From Achromobacter agilis (GTDB lineage Bacteria; Pseudomonadota; Gammaproteobacteria; Burkholderiales; Burkholderiaceae_B): a stretch of 64,000 nt of DNA. Under the pieces are notes generated by a model. That model was not told the origin of the DNA. It searched no databases and saw only the letters and a program-made list of their open reading frames with translations. Of the stretch, positions 1-8,930 are shown in pieces. Made by a program: the position numbers and the translations under genes. The stretch lies in assembly GCF_900496965.1 (NCBI RefSeq), contig NZ_UFQB01000010.1:1-64000 (forward strand), given 5' to 3'. Each line of letters starts with the position of its first letter. The stretch's first letter is position 1.

Positions 1-1519
1 CGCGGCCGCCGGCCAGCGCCAATTGGCCGCCCGCGCCGGCGTGGCCGCCGAGCGCGCCGCGCGCCGGATGCTGCACGCGGTCGAACGCGGCGGCAATGAT
101 CATCGCGGCGTCCGGATCCGCGTGCCGCACCACGATGGTCTGCCCCAGGCCGCCGCGCACCGTGCCCGCGCCGCCTGAATCCTGCCGGTATTCCTTGCGT
201 TCGAAGACCAGGGGGTTGGCGCTTTCCAGGATTTCGAGCGACACGTTGCGCACGCCGCTGGGATAGGACGTGGCCGACAGCCCGTCCTTGCCGGGCCGGG
301 CGCCGGTGCCGCCGGTCGAGAAACTCGTCGCGTTGAAGCGTGGGCCGGCCAGCAGCGCGGCCTGTTCCTCCGCGTTCGCGCCGGCCAGCGGTTCGCCGCC
401 CACCAGGTGCAGGTTCCACAAGGACGAGGCGCCTTCCGCGGGCACCTGGTCCGCGCGGGCCTGGCGCAGGGCGCCGAAGACGGCGTCGGGCAGCAGTTGC
501 CCGATAATGTGGCGGGCGGTCACCGCCGCGGGAAAACGCGCGTTCAGGATAGAACCCTCGGGCGCGGAGACTTCGATCAGCGAGAGCGAGCCGGCATTGT
601 TCGGCACGTCCGCGCCGATGAGGCAGCGGATGCCGAAGGACGTGTAGGCGTCGGTGTAGGCCTTCACCACGTTGATGCCGCGGGCCACGCTGGGCGAGCT
701 GCCGTCGAAGTCGACCCGGATGCGGTCGGACGCGACCGTGACGCTGGCCTGCAGCGTAATGGGGGCGTCATAGCCGTCGATGACCAGCGTGTTGTGCCAG
801 GTGCCCTGGGGCCATTGCGCGATGGCCTGGCGCATCGCGCGCGCCGATTGCTCGATGATGTAGCCGCCCAGCGCTTCCAGGCCGTCCAGGCGGAACTCGG
901 CCAACAGCGACTTCAGGCGGCGTCCGCCGATATCGTTGCAGGCGACCAGCGCGTACAGGTCGCCTTCCACCTGTTCGGGTTCGCGCACGTTCGCGCGGAT
1001 GATGGCAAGCACGCCCGGATCCGCCTCGTGCTCGCGGAAGAAGCGCAGGATGGGAAGGAACAGCCCTTCGTGATAGACCTCCAGGCCGTCGGCGCTGCTG
1101 CCGATGCCGCCGATGTCGATGACGTGCAGGGTCGAGGCGAAGAGCGCGACCAGCGCGCCTTCATGGAACACCGGCGACACCATGGTCATGTCGAAGAGGT
1201 GCCCGGTGCCTTTCCAGGGATCGTTGGTGAGCAGCACGTCGCCCTCGCGCAGCGATTCGGGCGGGAAGACCTTGAGGAAGTGCTTGACCGACTCGGCCAT
1301 CGCGTTGACGTGGCCCGGCGTGCCGGTGACGGCTTGCGCGATCATCCGGCCATCCGGCAGGAAGACGCCGGCCGAGAGGTCGCCGGCTTCGCGGGTGGCG
1401 GTGCCGAACGCCGAGCGGATCAGCACCTGCGCCTGTTCCTCCACGACGGACAGCAGCCGGTTCCAGGCCAGTTGGTAACGGATGCGTTCCTGGGCGGCGG
1501 GTTGGGATGGCGTGCTCAT
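1..1519 (-). CDS. hyuB: Hydantoinase B / oxoprolinase beta family protein (partial, C-terminus beyond window)
   Basis: The minus-strand frame opens with ATG at 1519 (MSTPSQPAAQERIRYQ) and runs off the left edge without a stop, giving about 506 residues. It contains the HyuB-type segments LTNDPWKGTGHLFDM (where substrate-loop Asp and His residues lie in the family) and SLWNLHLVGGEPLAGA. HyuB partners with HyuA in ATP-dependent hydrolysis of cyclic imides such as N-methylhydantoin or 5-oxoproline, or in acetophenone-type carboxylation. The start codon overlaps the HyuA stop (ATGA), so the two are translationally coupled. The real substrate cannot be read from sequence. Family assignment is firm; substrate is unknown. 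Confidence 0.9.
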   Translation of the reverse strand, partial: MSTPSQPAAQERIRYQLAWNRLLSVVEEQAQVLIRSAFGTATREAGDLSAGVFLPDGRMIAQAVTGTPGHVNAMAESVKHFLKVFPPESLREGDVLLTNDPWKGTGHLFDMTMVSPVFHEGALVALFASTLHVIDIGGIGSSADGLEVYHEGLFLPILRFFREHEADPGVLAIIRANVREPEQVEGDLYALVACNDIGGRRLKSLLAEFRLDGLEALGGYIIEQSARAMRQAIAQWPQGTWHNTLVIDGYDAPITLQASVTVASDRIRVDFDGSSPSVARGINVVKAYTDAYTSFGIRCLIGADVPNNAGSLSLIEVSAPEGSILNARFPAAVTARHIIGQLLPDAVFGALRQARADQVPAEGASSLWNLHLVGGEPLAGANAEEQAALLAGPRFNATSFSTGGTGARPGKDGLSATSYPSGVRNVSLEILESANPLVFERKEYRQDSGGAGTVRGGLGQTIVVRHADPDAAMIIAAAFDRVQHPARGALGGHAGAGGQLALAGGR

Positions 1520-3669
1520 GATGCGATTTCCTTGTCGGTGGAGAAGTCCCGGCGCGCGGCGGGCGCGCTGGCGTCGTCCAGGACCAGCGAACCCAGCCGG
1601 CTGCGGCGGGCTTCAAAGCCCGCGGGCACGAAGGTGGTGGTTTCGTCTTCGACCACCAGCGCGGGGCCGGTCAGTTTCTGTTCCGGGTCCAGCGCGGCGC
1701 GCTCGAAGCAGGGCACCTCGGCCCAGCTGTTGCGCTCGAAGTCATACAGCCTGCGCGTGCCCGCCTGGCGGGCCGCGGTGGCGGGGCCGCTGGCGATATG
1801 GTCGGTTTCGGGCTTGCGGCGCTCGCCAGCCTGCGCGGCGACCGACCAGCTCACGGCTTCGATGGCGACGTGGGGCAGGTTGCGCCCATACAGCTGGGCG
1901 TAGCGCTGCGCGAACGAGGCCGCCAGCCGGGCGCTGGCCGAAGCATCGAAGGGGCCGTCGGGCAGGTCCACGGCGATTTCATGGCCCTGCCCGCTATAGC
2001 GCATGAAGACGAGGCGCTTGTGGCTCAGGGCGGCGTCGGGCGCCGCGCGGCGCACCACCGCGTCCACGCCCGCGGTCAGCTCGTCCAGCAGCGCTTGCAC
2101 CGCCACATGGTCGACCTGCGTCAGGCGCTGGTGAAAGCTGCGGACCGCCTGGTAGGCGATCGGCGCCCAGAGAAAACCGACGGCCGAGCCCACGCCAGCG
2201 GATTCCGGGATGATGACCCGGCCGATGCCCAGCTTGCGCGCCAGGCCGGCGGCATGCAGCGGCGCGGCGCCGCCGAAGGCGATCAGCACATGTTCGTCTG
2301 CCGACTTGCCCAGTTCCGATGCATGGACGCGGGCCGCGTTCGCCATGTTTTCGCTGACCACCTCGACGATGGCCTGCGCCGCCTGCGGCGCTTCCAGCCC
2401 GCCGGGCGTGGCCAGATGCGCCTGGATGGCTTCCCGGGCCAGCTCGGGGCGCAGGCTTACCTTGCCCACGGCAAAGCGTTCGGGCGTCACGGTGCCCAGC
2501 AGGGCGTGGGCGTCCGTCACGGTGGGCAGTTCGCCGCCGTTGCCGTAGGCGGCGGGGCCGGGCGAGGAGCCGGCGCTGTCGGGGCCCACCTGGATGGACC
2601 CCAGGTGGTTGATGCGCGCGATGGAGCCGCCGCCTGCGCCGATCTCCACCATCTCGATCACCGGGATGCGGATCGGCAGTCCCGATCCCTTCAGGTGACG
2701 GTGCACGCGCCCGAACTCGAAGCTGCGGCTGACCTGGGGCTCGTAGTCGTCGATGTAGCAGATCTTGGCGGTCGTGCCGCCCATGTCGAAAGACAGCGCG
2801 CGGGCCGCGCCGGTCTGCTGCGCGATATGCTGCGCCAGGATGGCGCCGCCGGCGGGGCCGGACTCCACCAGGCGCACCGGCTCTTCGATCCCGGTCTGCA
2901 GGGTGGCGATCGCGCCTCCCGAGGTCATCAGAAAGGGTTCTTCGGGCAGGCCGCGTTCGCGAGCCGCTTCGTTGAAGCGGCGCAGGTAGCCGGACACCTG
3001 CGGCTGCACATAAGCGTTGGCGCTGACCGTCGACAGGCGGGGGTATTCGCGGATTTCGGCGCAGACGTCGGACGACAGCGAGATCCACAGCTGGGGCGCG
3101 TGCTCGCGCAGCAGCGCGCGGATGCGGCGTTCGTGGTCCGGGTGGGCGTAGCTATGCAGCAGGCAGACCGCCACGCTCTGCACGCCCGCTTCGGTCAGTT
3201 CGTGCGCCAGCGCGATGACCTGCGCCTCGTCCAGGGGCGTCAGCACGCGGCCTTGCGCATCGACGCGCTCGGTAATGCCGTAGCGCCACGGCCGCGGTAC
3301 CAGCGGTTGCGGCTTGTCCAGGAAAATGTCGTACTGCGCGAACCGGTCTTCCAGTCCGATCTCGACCAGGTCGCGGAAGCCCGCCGTCGTCAACAGGGCG
3401 GTGCGGGCGCCCTTGCGCTCGATGAGCGCGTTGGTGGCAAGCGTGGTGCCCAGGATCAGCAGGCCGATCCGCGGCCAGTCCGCGCCTGCCTGGTCGAGCA
3501 ACTCCTGGATGCCTTGCAGCACGGCGGTCTCGGGCGTGTCTGGCGTGGTGAGCAGCTTGGCGGACCAGCGGCGCTGTCCGCGTTCCAGCACGATGTCGGT
3601 GAAGGTGCCGCCGACATCGACAGCGACGCGCACGGCAGGGGCGGCGTCCGGGGTAGAAGGTGTTGGCAT
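1516..3669 (-). CDS. hyuA: Hydantoinase A / oxoprolinase alpha family protein
   Basis: About 717 residues, the usual HyuA length. The ASKHA-type nucleotide-binding motifs are present: VAVDVGGTFTDIVLE near residue 15, ESGPAGGAILAQ near residue 275 and LSFDMGGTTAKI near 295. HyuA binds ATP and, with HyuB, opens a cyclic amide or activates a ketone. I chose the ATG at 3669 (MPTPSTPDAAP); a TTG three codons upstream is possible but less likely. It sits between a lactate-permease-like gene (150 nt upstream) and hyuB (overlapping), so all three probably form one operon, read in the order transporter, hyuA, hyuB. Confidence 0.93.
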   Translation of the reverse strand: MPTPSTPDAAPAVRVAVDVGGTFTDIVLERGQRRWSAKLLTTPDTPETAVLQGIQELLDQAGADWPRIGLLILGTTLATNALIERKGARTALLTTAGFRDLVEIGLEDRFAQYDIFLDKPQPLVPRPWRYGITERVDAQGRVLTPLDEAQVIALAHELTEAGVQSVAVCLLHSYAHPDHERRIRALLREHAPQLWISLSSDVCAEIREYPRLSTVSANAYVQPQVSGYLRRFNEAARERGLPEEPFLMTSGGAIATLQTGIEEPVRLVESGPAGGAILAQHIAQQTGAARALSFDMGGTTAKICYIDDYEPQVSRSFEFGRVHRHLKGSGLPIRIPVIEMVEIGAGGGSIARINHLGSIQVGPDSAGSSPGPAAYGNGGELPTVTDAHALLGTVTPERFAVGKVSLRPELAREAIQAHLATPGGLEAPQAAQAIVEVVSENMANAARVHASELGKSADEHVLIAFGGAAPLHAAGLARKLGIGRVIIPESAGVGSAVGFLWAPIAYQAVRSFHQRLTQVDHVAVQALLDELTAGVDAVVRRAAPDAALSHKRLVFMRYSGQGHEIAVDLPDGPFDASASARLAASFAQRYAQLYGRNLPHVAIEAVSWSVAAQAGERRKPETDHIASGPATAARQAGTRRLYDFERNSWAEVPCFERAALDPEQKLTGPALVVEDETTTFVPAGFEARRSRLGSLVLDDASAPAARRDFSTDKEIAS

Positions 3670-3783
3670 ATGCGGCAACTGGAATCAGGTCGTGGAGGCC
3701 CGCGAGATGAAGGCGGGCCAAGACCGGTGATGCTAAGCAGTCCCGGCGCGGGCTTGAACGACGGATTTCGAGTTTGCATATGC

Positions 3784-3804
3784 GGAAAGCGCGCGGCGCT
3801 TTCC
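3784..3804 (-). terminator. Hairpin between the permease gene and hyuA
   Basis: Perfect 9-bp arms GGAAAGCGC and GCGCTTTCC with a 3-nt loop, 15 nt past the permease stop on the minus strand. No T-run follows, so it may be a weak terminator or an mRNA-stabilising hairpin that sets the ratio of permease to hydantoinase. Confidence 0.4.
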
Positions 3805-3818
3805 CAGGAGCCGGAAGG

Positions 3819-5300
3819 TCAGCCGGGGCTGCCCGAGAGCGCGAGGGCCAGCGCCAGGCACAGCAACACCCCGAACGCGGCCAGCGCGCAAGGCAGCAGC
3901 AGGACGTAGACGCCGCGCTCCTGGCCCCGGCCATGCGCGAGCCCGGCGGCGATCGACATCCGGACCGGCGAGAAGATCCCCAACGAAGTGCCCGAGACGT
4001 GCAGCAGCGCCGCGGCGGCCGGCACGCTCAGGCCGGCCTGCAGTGCCAGCGACAACTGAGACGGCATGAACAGGCTGTTCGGCGCGTTGCCGCTGTTGGC
4101 CAGGATGCCGAATGCGCCCGCCAGGACGGGCGTGATCAGGAGGGTCCAGTCCCGCAGGCTCGAGAACAGGCCGTCGGCGAAGGCTTGCGAGATGCCCGCG
4201 CCCGCGAGCACTTCGGCCATCATGGCGAACAGGAAGACTGAATACACCGCGTGGCGCCCGGTGGTCCAGGCGGCGCGCGCCTGGGCGGCCAGCACAGCGG
4301 GCTGCCGGCGCAGCAGCGCCATCGCCAGCGCGCCCGCGATGAGCCAGCTGCCCGCATGCAGAAACGGCTTCCAGGCGGGCAGGTCCGCGAACGGACTGAA
4401 CGCCGCCAGCGCGGAGAGCCCGCGGTTCACGCCGGGTAGCAGCCGCGTCGCCACCAGCCAGGCGATCATCAGGATGTAGGGCAGCGCGCTGCGCGCGGCG
4501 GCCCGGAGCTGCGCGCGGCCGGGGCGGCGGTCGAGCAGGAAGCGCAGCACGATCAACGGACCATAGGCGGACAACAGCGCGGTCTCGGGCCCCAGCAGGG
4601 CGGTCGCGGCGGTCAGCGCTGCCAGGCTGGCCGTCATCCAGGCGGCTTCGCGCAGACGTTCCGCCGCCGGGGCGTGCAGCCCCGCTCGCGCGGCGGTGCG
4701 CCAATACAGCGCCATCCAGATCGCCATCAGCAAGGCCACCGGCACCATGCTGTAGAGCGCCAGCTCGGACGCCGGCACGCGCGCGTAGGCCGAGGCCAGC
4801 AAGGTGCCGCTGCCCATGGCCCCCCAGGGAATCAGCGTCTGGCTCAGCAGCGCGAACACCATGGTCTCGCGCGGCTGCAGGTTCAGCGGCCGGATCAACA
4901 GCACCGTGCCCAGCATGCCGACGCCGAAGCCGGTGGCCGACTCGGCAAACGGGCCGACCAGGAAACAGGCGAAGAACAACCGCCTGCGCCGGGCGAGCGC
5001 ATCGCCCAGTTCGGCCGCGCCGGGGCCGGCGGCCTTGCCGGCCGGCGCGCGGTTCTGCGCGGCCATGTGCCAGAACAGCAGCCCGCCCAGGATGTAGGGC
5101 GTGATGATGCCGCCGATCCAGAGCCCGCGCGTGAGCGCCAACTCCAGTTGCCCGCCGCTAAACGGCGCGGGCGCCGTGCCAAGGGCCACGGGCAGCGCGA
5201 CCGCCAGGCCCAGGATGGCGGCGGCGGTCGTGTTCAGGCGGCCGCTGGCGATCGCGCCGATGACGGTCAGGGCAGGCAGGGACCAAAGGAGATACGTCAT
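3819..5300 (-). CDS. LctP family L-lactate/glycolate permease-like transporter
   Basis: 493 residues, nearly all hydrophobic segments, starting [15 protein letters not shown] at 5300. Family hallmarks are [20 protein letters not shown] (about residue 115), [19 protein letters not shown] and, near the C-terminus, [19 protein letters not shown] and [13 protein letters not shown]. LctP proteins are inner-membrane proton symporters for lactate, glycolate and related 2-hydroxyacids. Position ahead of hyuA/hyuB suggests it imports the substrate or exports a product of that pathway (inference). Its upstream region is unusual: only 37 nt separate its start from the broken end of a divergent hydrolase gene, so its native promoter may have been lost. 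Confidence 0.87.
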   Translation of the reverse strand: MTYLLWSLPALTVIGAIASGRLNTTAAAILGLAVALPVALGTAPAPFSGGQLELALTRGLWIGGIITPYILGGLLFWHMAAQNRAPAGKAAGPGAAELGDALARRRRLFFACFLVGPFAESATGFGVGMLGTVLLIRPLNLQPRETMVFALLSQTLIPWGAMGSGTLLASAYARVPASELALYSMVPVALLMAIWMALYWRTAARAGLHAPAAERLREAAWMTASLAALTAATALLGPETALLSAYGPLIVLRFLLDRRPGRAQLRAAARSALPYILMIAWLVATRLLPGVNRGLSALAAFSPFADLPAWKPFLHAGSWLIAGALAMALLRRQPAVLAAQARAAWTTGRHAVYSVFLFAMMAEVLAGAGISQAFADGLFSSLRDWTLLITPVLAGAFGILANSGNAPNSLFMPSQLSLALQAGLSVPAAAALLHVSGTSLGIFSPVRMSIAAGLAHGRGQERGVYVLLLPCALAAFGVLLCLALALALSGSPG

Positions 5301-5337
5301 GTGAGAAATGTCCGCAAGGCTGGGGCCGGGTTGCGCG

Positions 5338-5900
5338 ATGCGCGTAGCAGTGTAGTGCCGCAGGGCCCCAACGGCCCGCTGATCCCCGAAATCCACGCCA
5401 ACGCGCCGCACGCCAAGTACGTCGCGCGCAAGGGCGAGATCAACGCCTGGGACAATCCTGAATTCGTCGAGGCCGTGAAGGCGACCGGCCGCAAGACCCT
5501 CATCATCGCCGGCACGATCACCAGCGTGTGCATGGCATTCCCCGCCATCAGCGCGGTCGCCGAGGGCTACAAGGTTTTCGCCGTGATCGACGCCTCCGGC
5601 ACCTATAGCAAGATGGCGCAGGAAATCACGCTGGCGCGCGTGGTGCAGGCAGGCGTGGTGCCGATGGACACCGCCGCCGTGGCCTCCGAACTGCAGAAGA
5701 CCTGGAACCGCGAGGACGCGCTGCAATGGGCCGAGGTCTACACGAAGGTGTTCCCGGCCTACCAGCTGTTGATCGAAAGCTATGGCAAAGCGCAGGAAGT
5801 GGTGAAGAATAACGAAGTGCTGGATTCGCAGCGCAGAATCCCGCTACGCCGTCCGGGCGGCTGGCCCGGGCGGTACCTTCATCCAACAGGAACCCAATGA
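5338..5900 (+). pseudogene. 5'-truncated YcaC-like isochorismatase-family hydrolase
   Basis: The frame reads [20 protein letters not shown], then [38 protein letters not shown] and [14 protein letters not shown]. This matches the C-terminal two thirds of YcaC-type cysteine hydrolases, including the nucleophilic Cys in TSVCMAFP. The first 60-75 residues, which should hold the catalytic Asp, are missing and no start codon with a ribosome site opens this frame. The 3' tail ([15 protein letters not shown]) also departs from the family and runs into the yceI start (ATGA overlap). I read this as a deletion remnant; expression as part of a fusion is unlikely. Confidence 0.75.
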
Positions 5901-6487
5901 AAACCTGCATCCATCGATTCCTGCTCGCGGCTGTGCTGGCCGGCGGCGCAGCCCAGGCCGTCGCCGCGGGCGTGGACTACCGCATCGATCCCGAACACAC
6001 GGAAGTCGTGGTGACCTGGAGCCACCTGGGCTTCTCCACGCCGTCGGCGCACGCCGGCGGCATCCAGGGCGTGATCCGCTACGACGCCGCCCAGCCTTCC
6101 GCCTCGACGGTCAAACTGAACGTGCCGCTGGCGAGCTTTACCTCGCACATCGCCAAGCTGGACGAAATGCTGCGCGGCCCGCAGTTCTTCGCCGCCGGCC
6201 AGTATCCGGCCATCGGCTTCGAGAGCACTTCCGTCGAGGACAAGGGCAATGGGCGGCTGCTGATCCACGGCAAGCTGCGCATCAAGGACCGCGAAAAGCC
6301 CATCGTGCTGGAAGCCCGCCAGAACAAGGCCGGCGTGCATCCGATGGCCCAGCGGCCGGCGATCGGCTTCGACGCGACCACGGTGATCAAGCGCAGCGAC
6401 TTCGGCGTGGAAGCGTACGCGCCCGACGTCAGCGACGAGGTCCAACTGCGCATTACGGTGGAAGCGGTGGCCGACGCGGCGCGCTGA
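5897..6487 (+). CDS. YceI family periplasmic lipid-binding-like protein
   Basis: 196 residues. A signal peptide ([20 protein letters not shown], cleavage near AVAA-GVDY at residue 24) precedes a lipocalin-like YceI domain: [41 protein letters not shown] and [19 protein letters not shown] are characteristic. YceI proteins are periplasmic beta-barrel proteins that bind isoprenoid-type lipids; E. coli YceI is base-inducible, but its exact role is unknown. It stands alone after the truncated hydrolase, whose stop overlaps its start codon, so read-through transcription from upstream may drive it. Confidence 0.93.
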   Translation: MKTCIHRFLLAAVLAGGAAQAVAAGVDYRIDPEHTEVVVTWSHLGFSTPSAHAGGIQGVIRYDAAQPSASTVKLNVPLASFTSHIAKLDEMLRGPQFFAAGQYPAIGFESTSVEDKGNGRLLIHGKLRIKDREKPIVLEARQNKAGVHPMAQRPAIGFDATTVIKRSDFGVEAYAPDVSDEVQLRITVEAVADAAR

Positions 6488-6560
6488 ACGCGTTGGCGGG
6501 AAGGAGGAGGGCGCGCAAGCCCTCTGACGGTGACCGCGTGGGCCGCGCAGGCCTGCGCGT

Positions 6561-7536
6561 TCAGGAAGGCCGGCCCTCGCACGTCGCGATGAGGCTCAGC
6601 GCAACCTTTTCGAACGCCACGAAAGACTCGTCGAAGCCCGGCGGGTCGTTATCGCAGACGAGCGGCAGAAGGACTTTGTCGTACTGCTGCCGAAGCCAGG
6701 CGTTTGATCTGGCCGCGTCCAGCGTGCGCTTAAGCACGCCAACAGGGGCTGTGTCGAATTCCGGATTCTGGCCTTCGAATTCCCGGCGATCCTGTTCGAC
6801 CAGTTGCGCAAAGATGGCGCAGGCCGTGGCGACGGATTCCGGCACAGCGTCGGCGATACGGGCAACGTCGTAAATATGGCGGACCAGGGTCGGGTCCATT
6901 TCGTTCTTGGCTTGTGCGCCCGTGTTACGCCTGGCCTGGTGGCCATCCCAATTGTCGGCGCAGCGCCTGAGCAGCGAGAGCACCTTTTCGGCCAGCGTTT
7001 CGGCAATGGAAATGCAGTCGAATTCGACCGTGGCGGACAGGGGCTGTCCAGCCAGGGTTTCGTAAAGATAGCCAAACCGCTGGCGCTCGCATGGCAACAG
7101 CGGTTGGCGCTGAATGATCTCGAGTTTGAGCACGGGCCGCAAACTCGAGATCACATCGAACGTCGTCCTGTAGCCGGCGTCTGCCACATAGTATCGGTGG
7201 GAGTCCCGGACCTTTCTTCAACGCCGGAACGGGGGGGCGCATTACAACCTTGATGTCTATGTCTTCGGACATCCGGTTGATGAGGCCATAGGCTTTCGAG
7301 AGACAAGTACCGCCGACGAACACCAGCTGAATGTTTGTGTCGTGAGTTATCCGAGGTTCGTTTCGTCGTCTGGCTGGCGTGAAATGTTCGTGATGGACTT
7401 CAAGCGTGCTCAGGCCACGAAGCAGCTCGGTAATATGAATGTCCTTCTCGGCAGTCTGGATGGGAAGGCCCCGCAGCAGACCTTCCGCGGATAGATCTTC
7501 AAGAGCTTGCTTCTGTTCGTCTGTAATTGTTCTCAT
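6561..7536 (-). pseudogene. AbiEii-type nucleotidyltransferase toxin, frame-broken
   Basis: Two minus-strand frames together resemble one type IV toxin. The N-terminal part (from 7536, MRTITDEQKQALEDL) carries the nucleotidyltransferase core FVGGTCLSKAYGLINRMS followed by EDIDIKVV. The C-terminal part (up to about 7195, SHRYYVADAGYRTTFD, then SIAETLAEKVLSLLRRCADN) is in another frame. The change of frame lies about 7200-7225, just after PALKKGPG. Homologues as I recall them have extra residues here, so a small deletion that shifted frame is likely. The start lies inside the antitoxin gene (38-nt overlap), as usual for AbiE pairs. A sequencing error is the alternative. Confidence 0.75.
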
Positions 7537-7927
7537 ACTTCAGCGCGCGTCCCCCGACCTCGATCTTCCGGCTGATGCGGCGGTTTCCTGTGTTGGCGAC
7601 AAAGGCGCCAGGCAGCTGGGTGGTCCGGCGGTCGTTGTAGGCGGAGGCCGCCTTTCCCGCCTGGACAACGACGTTCAGTTTCTTGAGCGCCTCTGTTGCC
7701 AGGGTTTCCAGGCTACCGGCGGGAATGATGCTGCCCGTGACGGAGCTTCGACGGGTCTTGGCATAGACCCCCGTTCCGATGCGCACGAGCACACCTTCTC
7801 CCTGAAGCCTTTTCAAGGTTTCGGAGACTTGGGTGGAGCTTCCCAATGGCGCGAGTTCAGAGCGCAGGACAACGTTGCCGGGCCTGCGCTGAATCGAGCG
7901 GAGCATGCGCTGTTTCAGGGGCATCAT
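7499..7927 (-). CDS. AbiEi-type (DUF6088-like) antitoxin
   Basis: 142 residues. An N-terminal winged-helix-like region (RSIQRRPGNVVLRSELAPLG, then STQVSETLKRLQGEGVLVRI, GTGVYAKTR) is followed by a C-terminal segment of the AbiEi/DUF6088 kind (LNVVVQAGKAASAYNDRRTT, NRRISRKIEVG). AbiEi proteins repress their own promoter and counter AbiEii without direct binding (type IV system). The downstream toxin frame overlaps its 3' end by 38 nt but is broken, so this antitoxin may be an orphan with only autorepression left. Start may be either of two adjacent Met codons. Confidence 0.75.
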   Translation of the reverse strand: MMPLKQRMLRSIQRRPGNVVLRSELAPLGSSTQVSETLKRLQGEGVLVRIGTGVYAKTRRSSVTGSIIPAGSLETLATEALKKLNVVVQAGKAASAYNDRRTTQLPGAFVANTGNRRISRKIEVGGRALKYENNYRRTEASS

Positions 7928-8009
7928 GTGCAGATCCTCAAATACCTGTGAAACAGTATAGTTCTCCTGCTCAAATGCATCAAATAGCTGTTTTATGACA
8001 ATGACTTAG

Positions 8010-8049
8010 CGCGCCAGTTCTTGCCGGGTTCCCGGCAAGAACTGGCGCG
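8010..8049. repeat. Perfect 40-bp palindrome
   Basis: The left arm CGCGCCAGTTCTTGCCGGG (8010-8028) and its exact complement (8031-8049) are separated by TT. RNA from either strand would form an 18-bp stem. It sits 34 nt past the end of the glycine-zipper gene on the minus strand and about 80 nt upstream of the AbiEi start. There is no T-run on either side, so it is not a textbook intrinsic terminator. It may be a transcription barrier, a protein site or a repeated intergenic element. Confidence 0.8.
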
Positions 8050-8083
8050 TGGCTTGCCTGCCGTGGCGGCGCCAGCCGCGGAA

Positions 8084-8302
8084 TCACTGTCCGCCGTAGA
8101 TATGGCCCGCGATGCCGCCCGCCGCCGCGCCGATGGCGGCGCCCGTCCAGCCGCTACCGCCCGCGATCGCGGCGATGCCCGCGCCCGCGGCGGCGCCGAT
8201 GGCCGCGCCCGAAAGAGTGCCCTGCTGCTTGGAGCTCATGTTCGTGCAGCCGGCGAACGACACCATCGCGATGCCGATGACAAACGATCGAAAAATATTC
8301 AT
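8084..8302 (-). CDS. Small glycine-zipper lipoprotein
   Basis: 72 residues. The N-terminus MNIFRSFVIGIAMVSFAGC has a lipobox (SFAGC), with lipidated Cys19. The rest is a glycine-zipper: SGAAIGAAAGAGIAAIAGG and GAAIGAAAGGIAGHIYGG, a pattern of small residues every four positions that packs a hairpin into a membrane. Proteins of this kind are outer-membrane-associated and often envelope-stress linked; specific role unknown. The gene lies 9 nt downstream of the next secreted-protein gene and is probably cotranscribed with it. Confidence 0.8.
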   Translation of the reverse strand: MNIFRSFVIGIAMVSFAGCTNMSSKQQGTLSGAAIGAAAGAGIAAIAGGSGWTGAAIGAAAGGIAGHIYGGQ

Positions 8303-8311
8303 GGCGATCTC

Positions 8312-8695
8312 CTAGGGCGTGCGCTTCGTGCCGGGCATGACGATCTCGAACCAGAGGGTTTCAACCACCGGTCGTTCGAGCTTCGCGGGATTCGCCGCAT
8401 ACCAGTTGTCCAGGCTCTGGCGCACGGAGTCCAGGGTCTGCGCCTGAAGGCCTCGGGCGAAACGGGGGACCAGGGTCTGGGCATCGGTGGGGGCGTGGCG
8501 CCGCTGGTACGCCTGCTCCACTTGAAGAAGATTCGCCATTCCCAGCAGGTAGGCCTTCTTCAGGTTCGCATCGGATTCCATCCACTGCTTGCCCGTGATG
8601 ATGGGGGCTCCCTCGGTGGTTGCCGCTGTGCCGGGGGTGGCGATCAGCAGCGAGAGGGCAAGGGCTGCCGGACCGAACAGGTGTTTCACTTTCAT
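8312..8695 (-). CDS. Small exported protein of unknown function
   Basis: 127 residues from the ATG at 8695, which has AGGAG 7-8 nt upstream. A signal peptide (MKVKHLFGPAALALSLLIAT, cleavage near TAA) precedes a helical domain: GKQWMESDANLKKAYLLGMA, NLLQVEQAYQRRH, ARGLQAQTLDSVRQSLDNWY. I do not recognise a characterised family. The adjacent downstream glycine-zipper lipoprotein suggests a two-gene envelope operon. Confidence 0.7.
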   Translation of the reverse strand: MKVKHLFGPAALALSLLIATPGTAATTEGAPIITGKQWMESDANLKKAYLLGMANLLQVEQAYQRRHAPTDAQTLVPRFARGLQAQTLDSVRQSLDNWYAANPAKLERPVVETLWFEIVMPGTKRTP

Positions 8696-8886
8696 CGCAT
8701 CGCTCCTCAAGGGAACAAAAGATAGAAAAACAACCTTCTGACGCCATGCTCGCGGTTCGCTCGTCGGAACGAGCGATTAGCGGCATCGCCCAATTTAGGC
8801 CCGAAAGCGGGTGCGCGCAAGCGGCGACGCCGCATGCGCGGGCGTGCTCGGCGGCGCGATTCCCCGGGTCGCTCGATTGGTGTAGA

Positions 8887-8922
8887 GTTTCATTAAATAA
8901 AATGTAGTTTATTTAATGAAAC
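8887..8922. promoter_or_regulatory. Candidate IclR operator (site A), perfect 15-bp inverted repeat
   Basis: GTTTCATTAAATAAA (8887-8901) and its exact complement (8908-8922) flank a 6-nt spacer. The repeat overlaps the first possible start codon (8916) of the MmgE/PrpD gene. A related inverted repeat lies in front of the IclR gene and the FAD-oxidase operon (11081-11114). The shared sequence points to one regulator, most simply the IclR protein encoded between them (inference). Confidence 0.65.
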
Positions 8923-8930
8923 ATCAATCC

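Noticed and set aside
407-1903. Long open frame on the plus strand opposite hyuB/hyuA
   Set aside because: Its His/Arg/Gly-rich translation has no family features, and the minus strand carries clear HyuA/HyuB motifs. High third-position GC creates such shadows throughout the window.
3664-3783. CATATGCGG repeated twice about 110 nt apart upstream of hyuA
   Set aside because: Only nine bases, and one copy is part of the hyuA start. Likely chance.
7231-7237. G7 run as the cause of the AbiEii frameshift
   Set aside because: Taking one base from this run would lead at once to a TGA in the shifted frame, and adding one gives the third frame. The frame change fits better a little downstream, near 7200-7225.
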